A stretch of DNA of 64,000 nucleotides from Candidatus Bathyarchaeota archaeon (GTDB lineage: Archaea; Thermoproteota; Bathyarchaeia; Bathyarchaeales; Bathycorpusculaceae), in NCBI GenBank assembly GCA_026014465.1, contig JAOZID010000010.1, positions 1,522,303 to 1,586,302 on the forward strand. The letters are read 5' to 3'. Positions 59,560 through 64,000 of the stretch are shown one piece after another; positions within the stretch are counted from its first letter, which is position 1; every line of letters starts with the position of its first letter. The position numbers and the translations under genes are program-made. Under the pieces are notes generated by a model that saw only the letters and a list, made by a program, of their open reading frames with translations, made no database searches and was not told the origin of the DNA.

Positions 59560-60249
59560 TTGGTAGATGGAGCGGTGGTGGTTGCTTTGGTTGTTGAAGT
59601 GGTTTTGTCGGGTTTTCTGTTCTGGTTCATTATAGTTACTAACGTTGCGAGCGGCAGGTTTGGCTATGAGACCTTTAGCAGTTTAGATGCGCAGGCGCAA
59701 CTGCAAAAAATCGCTTCTGACCAAAGGTGCTTTAAAACCGCAACTGCTCTAATCCTCGCCGAACACATGGGTATACTTGCTTTGGCGCTCTCGCTGTTCT
59801 TAGCTTTTAACGTCTACAGCTTACTGCTTGCCGCCCTCTGGGTTATTTTCCGTAGCACCGAAGCCGCAATCCAAATCTACAACAAAAAAAGCTACTACCA
59901 ACTCCACAAACTCGCACGCCAACACCAAACCGCAGACAAAACCCAACAACATATCCTCAGCAGCCAAGCCCACGGCATACTCAAAACCAAAAACCACGTT
60001 TTCCTACTCGCCCAACTTCTCTTCTCCGCTGGCACCCTCGCCTACTCTGCCCTCTTTGTTGTATACGCCACTTTGGTGCCGCCGCTTATTGGCTGGTTTG
60101 GAATCGCCGCAAGCATCACCTACGCCATAGGCAACGCAGCTGCCCTTGCAAAGCCCCACGTCAAAGCTCCTTGGAATTTTGGTGCCTTGCTAATTTTGGT
60201 TTTTGAAGTAATCTTGGGTACTTGGTTGCTGCTGTCTTTTTTGCTGTAA
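59560..60249 (+). CDS. DUF4386-like integral membrane protein
   Basis: The 229-residue protein has about six hydrophobic helices. A first-loop segment with SLDAQAQLQKIASDQRCFKT is followed by LWVIFRSTEAAIQIYNKKS, the F-R-x-x-E-A motif typical of DUF4386 proteins. No function is known for the family. It is convergent with the XRE/DUF2178 unit. Confidence 0.7.
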   Translation: MVDGAVVVALVVEVVLSGFLFWFIIVTNVASGRFGYETFSSLDAQAQLQKIASDQRCFKTATALILAEHMGILALALSLFLAFNVYSLLLAALWVIFRSTEAAIQIYNKKSYYQLHKLARQHQTADKTQQHILSSQAHGILKTKNHVFLLAQLLFSAGTLAYSALFVVYATLVPPLIGWFGIAASITYAIGNAAALAKPHVKAPWNFGALLILVFEVILGTWLLLSFLL

Positions 60250-60268
60250 AAAGGAAAAGGGTGTGGGG

Positions 60269-60481
60269 CTAGTTGTTGGTTTGGTTTTGGAAGATGAAGA
60301 GTTCGTCTATGGTGGTTTTGAGGGTTTGGGCTATTTGGTGGGCGAGTATGAGTGAGGGGTTGTATTTGCCTTTTTCAAGGTAGAGGATGGTTTCTCTTCG
60401 TACGCCTACGGCTTTGGCGAGGTCGTCTTGGGTCAGGTCGTATTTGGCTCTGAATTCTTTGATTCGGGTTTTGAACTTCAT
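60269..60481 (-). CDS. Small XRE-family helix-turn-helix regulator
   Basis: The 70-residue protein is a single HTH_3 domain: [20 protein letters not shown], then [20 protein letters not shown] and a helix ending IDELFIFQ. These short regulators are typically encoded behind a small membrane protein, as here, and may respond to or control it. It starts six bases after the DUF2178 gene. Confidence 0.93.
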   Translation of the reverse strand: MKFKTRIKEFRAKYDLTQDDLAKAVGVRRETILYLEKGKYNPSLILAHQIAQTLKTTIDELFIFQNQTNN

Positions 60482-60486
60482 TGTTT

Positions 60487-60822
60487 TCAGGGTTCTCCTT
60501 TTTTGGCGTAGTACCAGCTAAGCAAGCCAAACGAGATTCCGTCTACTATCATTATGGCAATTACCGTCCATCCCGTTTCCAACTCAGGCAAATTCAAAAA
60601 CTCTTTACCAAATATGATCCATATCAACGTTGAAACCATAAACGCAAGAGTAATCCAGTAAGTCCCCATCGCCGCTTTTCCCTGAATCTTTACCGTTCGT
60701 TCATCTTTTGTCGGGTAACCTGCTTTCCTGTCCTTTTGTGTTTTCCAAACCGCAAATACCCCCAGCAGGATAATTAGCACCGCGTTGGCGATGAAAATTG
60801 TTGGCCATTCAAACCCCGCCAT
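60487..60822 (-). CDS. DUF2178-like small membrane protein
   Basis: The 111-residue protein has three hydrophobic helices (about 8-26, 53-70 and 83-103). The charged loop [20 protein letters not shown], with a D-E-R-T motif, is typical of DUF2178. It lies between the 60-residue membrane gene and the XRE regulator, a cassette common in archaea and Firmicutes. Confidence 0.78.
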   Translation of the reverse strand: MAGFEWPTIFIANAVLIILLGVFAVWKTQKDRKAGYPTKDERTVKIQGKAAMGTYWITLAFMVSTLIWIIFGKEFLNLPELETGWTVIAIMIVDGISFGLLSWYYAKKGEP

Positions 60823-60824
60823 GT

Positions 60825-61007
60825 CTAGTTGCCTCCTTTGGTCATTGTTTTTCTTTGGGTTGAAATTAAGCCGATTCCAATGATTACTAGTACGGTGGCG
60901 ATGCCTGTTGTTGTTTCCCCAAAAACTGCACCCTCAGCCATTAGCCCTGCTCCAGCTAAACAGACTGCTATGCCCAGAAAGAATAGTGCTTTTCTGATTT
61001 TTTCCAT
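60825..61007 (-). CDS. Small two-helix membrane protein, first gene of the XRE cassette
   Basis: The 60-residue product has two hydrophobic helices (about 6-25 and 32-48) with a G-E-T-T-T-G turn and a basic tail. It ends three bases before the DUF2178 gene begins. No family is recognised. Confidence 0.65.
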   Translation of the reverse strand: MEKIRKALFFLGIAVCLAGAGLMAEGAVFGETTTGIATVLVIIGIGLISTQRKTMTKGGN

Positions 61008-61160
61008 TGTGTTGACCTCTGTTTAAGTTAACCCAAATTATGGGTTATATCTAACATAAGGTTATGTATTTCTAACTATTAAGTGTTTTTGGCAGCTTCT
61101 ACGCCTCACCAAACTGGCTCCTAAAACAAGTGTTTTATTTTGCAGGTTGCGTTAGAATAA

Positions 61161-62636
61161 GTGGTGGAGCGTTTGACTGTGCAGAAGGCAGTTTTGGCTT
61201 TCCTGTTAGCGGCGCTGGTTTTGTCTTCTAGCCTAGCCCTTGTAGATGCTCAGGTTGCCTCTTTAGAAGTGGAGTGGGAACAGTTCCTCTCAGGTATCGA
61301 CGGACAAAAAATCCTTCAAACCTCCGATGGCGGCTACTTGATTTTAGGGCAAAACGCGTCAGTTTTAACCAGAGATGACCAACCCTACTTTGGCAACTAC
61401 GCCTCAGTTCTGTACAAACTGGATTCACAAGGAAACCTGCTCTGGCACAAAACCTACCAAATCCAAGGCGCCGCACCTAAACTGCAATGCATAATCCAAA
61501 CAAACGACAAAGGCTACCTAATAGGCGGCGGCGTAGTAGTCGACTACACCGACCAAAACCTTCACATCATCAGCCGATTTTGCCTCCTAAAAACCGATTC
61601 CAACGGAGAAATCCAATGGACCCAAACCTACGCCGACCCCGAACCCATCGGCAACGCAGCCATACACAGCCTAACCCAACTCGACGACGAAAGCTACGTC
61701 CTGTTTGGCGACTACGATTTAGCCGCAGGATACACCTACCCCAAATATGTTCCGCTACTGTTTTTTGCGCAAGTCACCTCCTCAGGGGAATTGCTGCTAA
61801 ACAAGACCTTAGGCAACGGCGGAACACCCACTCTTCTCCAAGCTAACAGCGAGAGCTTCACGTTTCTTTCATATTTTCCCAGTAGCGGAGGCGGCTCCCA
61901 CAGCGCCCTTCTAAACGTTAACCTTGACGGCAGCGTAAACTGGACCCAAGAATACACCAACCCCAACCGCGTCTCTTCACATCTGCAATGCGCAACCTTG
62001 GCTTCTGACGGAACTGGTTTTCTGCTGGGCGGCAGCTACATAGCCCAATCCCCCAACCAACAATACAGCTGGCTAATCAAAACAGACCCCCAAGGCACAA
62101 TCCTTTGGAACCAAACATACCACCAAACCAGCACAATCCACGACATCACCCCAGCATACGACGGCTACATAATCTGCGGCAGCTTCAACGGCGGCTGGAT
62201 AGCCCACCTCGACAACTCAGGCAACATAAACACCGAACTAAACACAGGCTCCGGCGTCCCCTACAGCATCACCCAAACCAACGACAACAGCGGCTACATC
62301 TGCACAGGAACCTGGAACCAACAAAACACCCAAAACATATGGACAACAAAACTCGCTCCTGCCACAACAACCCCCCAGTTTCCAACAGCTATACTTTTGC
62401 CCCTAACCTCTGCAATAATACTTATCGCAGTTGCAATAAAACTCAAAACACGCAAAAATTCTATCCATAATAAAACCTGTACTCCTCACAATTATAAAAT
62501 TTACCTAACAAACCAACAAACAGCAATAACCTTCTATCATCAAAAACCCGTAACACCTCACAGTATATCCTGTGAATGTTTATTTGATTGGTTTGATTGT
62601 TTGTGTGTGGGGGATGATGTTGCCGTCCCAGTCTGA
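61161..62636 (+). CDS. Secreted repeat (beta-propeller-like) protein with C-terminal membrane helix
   Basis: The 491-residue protein has a signal peptide (KAVLAFLLAALVLSSSLALV, cleavage near VDA). It then has at least five repeats in which a phrase like LQTSDGGYLILGQN alternates with W-x-x-x-Y strands (NLLWHKTYQIQ, EIQWTQTYADP, TILWNQTYHQT). That is a propeller-like surface domain. A hydrophobic helix (about 415-435) with a basic border follows. The ~50 residues after it look unstructured, so the frame may run a little past the natural end. Many N-x-T sequons (NQT, NWT, NKT) would suit the AglB encoded at 30.9 kb. Confidence 0.72.
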   Translation: MVERLTVQKAVLAFLLAALVLSSSLALVDAQVASLEVEWEQFLSGIDGQKILQTSDGGYLILGQNASVLTRDDQPYFGNYASVLYKLDSQGNLLWHKTYQIQGAAPKLQCIIQTNDKGYLIGGGVVVDYTDQNLHIISRFCLLKTDSNGEIQWTQTYADPEPIGNAAIHSLTQLDDESYVLFGDYDLAAGYTYPKYVPLLFFAQVTSSGELLLNKTLGNGGTPTLLQANSESFTFLSYFPSSGGGSHSALLNVNLDGSVNWTQEYTNPNRVSSHLQCATLASDGTGFLLGGSYIAQSPNQQYSWLIKTDPQGTILWNQTYHQTSTIHDITPAYDGYIICGSFNGGWIAHLDNSGNINTELNTGSGVPYSITQTNDNSGYICTGTWNQQNTQNIWTTKLAPATTTPQFPTAILLPLTSAIILIAVAIKLKTRKNSIHNKTCTPHNYKIYLTNQQTAITFYHQKPVTPHSISCECLFDWFDCLCVGDDVAVPV

Positions 62637-62752
62637 CGGGGAGATGATGATTGCTTGGCGCAGACCCCATTTATCGCGGTGTGGTGTTTTTGTGTTTTGG
62701 GAGAAAAGAAAAATATGTGGTGTTTGTATTTTGTTGTTGTGATGTGTTGTTT

Positions 62753-63121
62753 ATGTTGAAGTGTGGTTCTTGTGGTTGTGATGTTTCGGAGGAGGATGCT
62801 GTTGAGTTTCGTGGTGGGGTTTTGTGTGAGGATTGTTATATGGAGGAGTCTCATCCGCCTCAGGCTTGTGACCCGTTGGCTGTGGCTTCGGCTTTGTCTG
62901 TTCGTAGGCAGATGGGGCAAAAAGGCGCTGAGGGTTTAACGGAGCAGCAGACTAAAATTTATCATTTCATAATGGAGAACCGCAGAGTAACCAAAAAAGA
63001 AATTCTAGAAGCTCTGAACCTAAAACCTGAAGTTTTAGATTCTGAATTCGCCATACTAAGGCACTGCGAACTTATACGCGCCCACAAAGAAGGCAGCAAC
63101 ATCTACCTAACCCTCTGGTAA
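62753..63121 (+). CDS. Zinc-ribbon plus winged-helix protein
   Basis: The 122-residue protein starts MLKCGSCGCDVSEEDAVEFR followed by LCEDCYMEE, a LIM-like or zinc-ribbon knuckle pair. It ends with a winged helix (LTEQQTKIYHFIMENRRVTK, then ILEALNLKPEVLDSEFAILR and a YLTLW wing). This suggests a DNA-binding regulator. The frame is open from 62651, but the first 34 codons are Val/Phe/Cys-rich and poor; the ATG at 62753 is preferred. Confidence 0.78.
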   Translation: MLKCGSCGCDVSEEDAVEFRGGVLCEDCYMEESHPPQACDPLAVASALSVRRQMGQKGAEGLTEQQTKIYHFIMENRRVTKKEILEALNLKPEVLDSEFAILRHCELIRAHKEGSNIYLTLW

Positions 63122-63139
63122 CTTTTTGGTCCTGAGTTG

Positions 63140-64000
63140 ATGAGCAGCCAAACCCTCACCCTGCCCGACGGCAGACAACTCGGCTACCTAACCCAAGGCA
63201 CAGGCACCCCAGTGGTTTACTTTCACGGAACCGCAAGCAGCCGCCTAGAAACCCTGCTTCTAAAACAGCTAACCCCGCACGGCATACAATTAATCGGCGT
63301 AGACCGCCCCGGATACGGTTTGTCCACATTCAAAAACCGCAGCCGCCTACGAGACTTCGCCCCCGACATCAACGCCCTCACAGAATACTTGGGCATCGAC
63401 AAATTCAATGTGCTAAGCTGGTCCGGAGGCGGAACCTTCGCCTTAGCATACGCCGCCTTAAACCCCAAACAAATAAACCACGTAGTTGCGGTCGGTTGCC
63501 CTTCTTTGCCTTTTGACCCCTCCACAGCGCACAACGGTAATCCACTTGTCAAGTTCGCCATGAAAAACTCTTTGATTGCAAAGTTTGGGTTGAGCATGTT
63601 TCGCAAATCCGTTTTTAATGCTAACCGTGATATTGAGGGTTATTTGGAGTCGCGTGGCGGGAAGGGTATGGTTGCTGATTGGCCTGCAGCTGATGCCCGT
63701 TTTTTTTCTGACCCCAACTGGTTAAGGCTTATGTATGGTGCAGTGGAGGAAGGGTTTAGGCAAGATGGCTGTGGGGTGAAAGCGGTTTACCAAGAGCACA
63801 TGCTGTTTTTAAAGCCCTGGAGTGAACCTTTAGAGCAAATTCCCAAAGGCGCCGTCACGCTCTGGCAAGGCAGCCAAGACAAAACCTGCCCCACAAAAAA
63901 CGCCCACCAACTCGCCAAACTCCTCCCCGACGCCAAACTCGAAATCTTCCCCAACGATGGACACTGCGTCATGTTCGCCCACACCGCCAAACTCGCCGCC
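63140..64000 (+). CDS. Alpha/beta hydrolase, 3' end outside the window
   Basis: The frame starts at ATG 63140 and is open to the last base, so the stop lies beyond. The visible ~287 residues show a strand-loop TPVVYFHGTASSRLE with the oxyanion region, then LIGVDRPGYGLST. The nucleophile elbow is FNVLSWSGGGTFALAYAA (S-x-S-x-G-G) with Ser as nucleophile. VTLWQGSQDKTCP probably holds the acid and PNDGHCVMF the catalytic His. All triad members are present. The substrate is unknown; relatives include esterases, haloperoxidase-like and lipase-like enzymes. Confidence 0.9.
   Translation, partial: MSSQTLTLPDGRQLGYLTQGTGTPVVYFHGTASSRLETLLLKQLTPHGIQLIGVDRPGYGLSTFKNRSRLRDFAPDINALTEYLGIDKFNVLSWSGGGTFALAYAALNPKQINHVVAVGCPSLPFDPSTAHNGNPLVKFAMKNSLIAKFGLSMFRKSVFNANRDIEGYLESRGGKGMVADWPAADARFFSDPNWLRLMYGAVEEGFRQDGCGVKAVYQEHMLFLKPWSEPLEQIPKGAVTLWQGSQDKTCPTKNAHQLAKLLPDAKLEIFPNDGHCVMFAHTAKLAA

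Noticed and set aside
1-64000. CRISPR arrays and insertion sequences
   Set aside because: No regularly spaced repeats and no transposase-like or integrase-like product were seen; the only dispersed repeat is the three-copy intergenic element.

Overview
The window reads as a chromosomal segment of an archaeon of the TACK group, most likely a Bathyarchaeia (MCG) genome. The information-processing and envelope genes are archaeal: CDP-archaeol synthase, RadB, an archaeal topoisomerase I, a family B DNA polymerase, STT3/AglB oligosaccharyltransferase, uL15-SecY-DUF106-CMP kinase, an Elf1-type elongation factor, RtcB with archease, and TrmB and ArnR1-like winged-helix regulators. Both tRNA genes carry an encoded CCA. 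Many starts are GTG or TTG, and several genes have A/T-rich TATA-like boxes. The lineage call is inference; no rRNA gene is present.

Region by region. 1-9.3 kb: end of an LL-diaminopimelate aminotransferase-like gene, a zinc-finger protein, a large secreted beta-propeller protein with a TrmB-type regulator upstream, rtcB, a metallo-beta-lactamase-fold hydrolase, adenylate kinase and archease. 9.3-18.3 kb: M42 aminopeptidase, an MtdB-like methylene-tetrahydromethanopterin dehydrogenase, small regulators and uncharacterised proteins, tRNA-Gly, an Elf1-like protein, a glycosyltransferase and a membrane-anchored cyclophilin. 18.4-24.4 kb: ilvD, a flavodoxin-domain protein, an isopropylmalate/citramalate-type synthase, radB, carS and a membrane protein that resembles the C-terminal half of eukaryotic OST3/OST6. 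24.5-28.2 kb: an AT-rich insertion carrying a frameshifted SIR2-domain gene that overlaps a 933-residue helical-repeat gene, probably a defence module. 28.3-38.4 kb: topA, a 54-residue zinc ribbon, stt3/aglB with a GPT/MraY-type glycosyltransferase, a methyltransferase, a QueT-family transporter behind a structured leader, and polB. 38.5-45.9 kb: a candidate structured RNA, secreted alkaline phosphatase, an RNA m5C methyltransferase, an Hsp20-uL15-secY-DUF106-cmk operon. 46-51.5 kb: membrane and tandem GT2 glycosyltransferases, a radical SAM protein and a small secreted protein. 51.4-64 kb: an AIR-synthase-like protein with an ECF S component, a TPR protein, a ThiF-family E1, an orphan DUF4255/Pvc16-like protein, a secreted glycosidase-like protein, tRNA-Cys, a flavodoxin, a carbonic-anhydrase-like protein, a three-gene XRE/DUF2178 cassette, a second secreted repeat protein and a 3'-truncated alpha/beta hydrolase.

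How genes fit together. RtcB and archease form the tRNA-splicing/RNA ligase pair although they are about 2 kb apart. STT3, the GPT-type transferase, the OST3/6-like protein and the GT2 enzymes point to N-glycosylation of secreted proteins, several of which are in the window (beta-propeller, phosphatase, glycosidase-like). IlvD and the LeuA/CimA-type synthase belong to branched-chain amino-acid synthesis. MtdB-like dehydrogenase points to a tetrahydromethanopterin C1 pathway.

The least explained signals are the SIR2/helical-repeat island, a leader with two mutually exclusive foldings in front of the QueT gene, a promoter-associated RNA with a 14-bp long-range stem before the alkaline phosphatase gene, and a roughly 65-base element present three times between genes (42.2, 49.2 and 58.2 kb).
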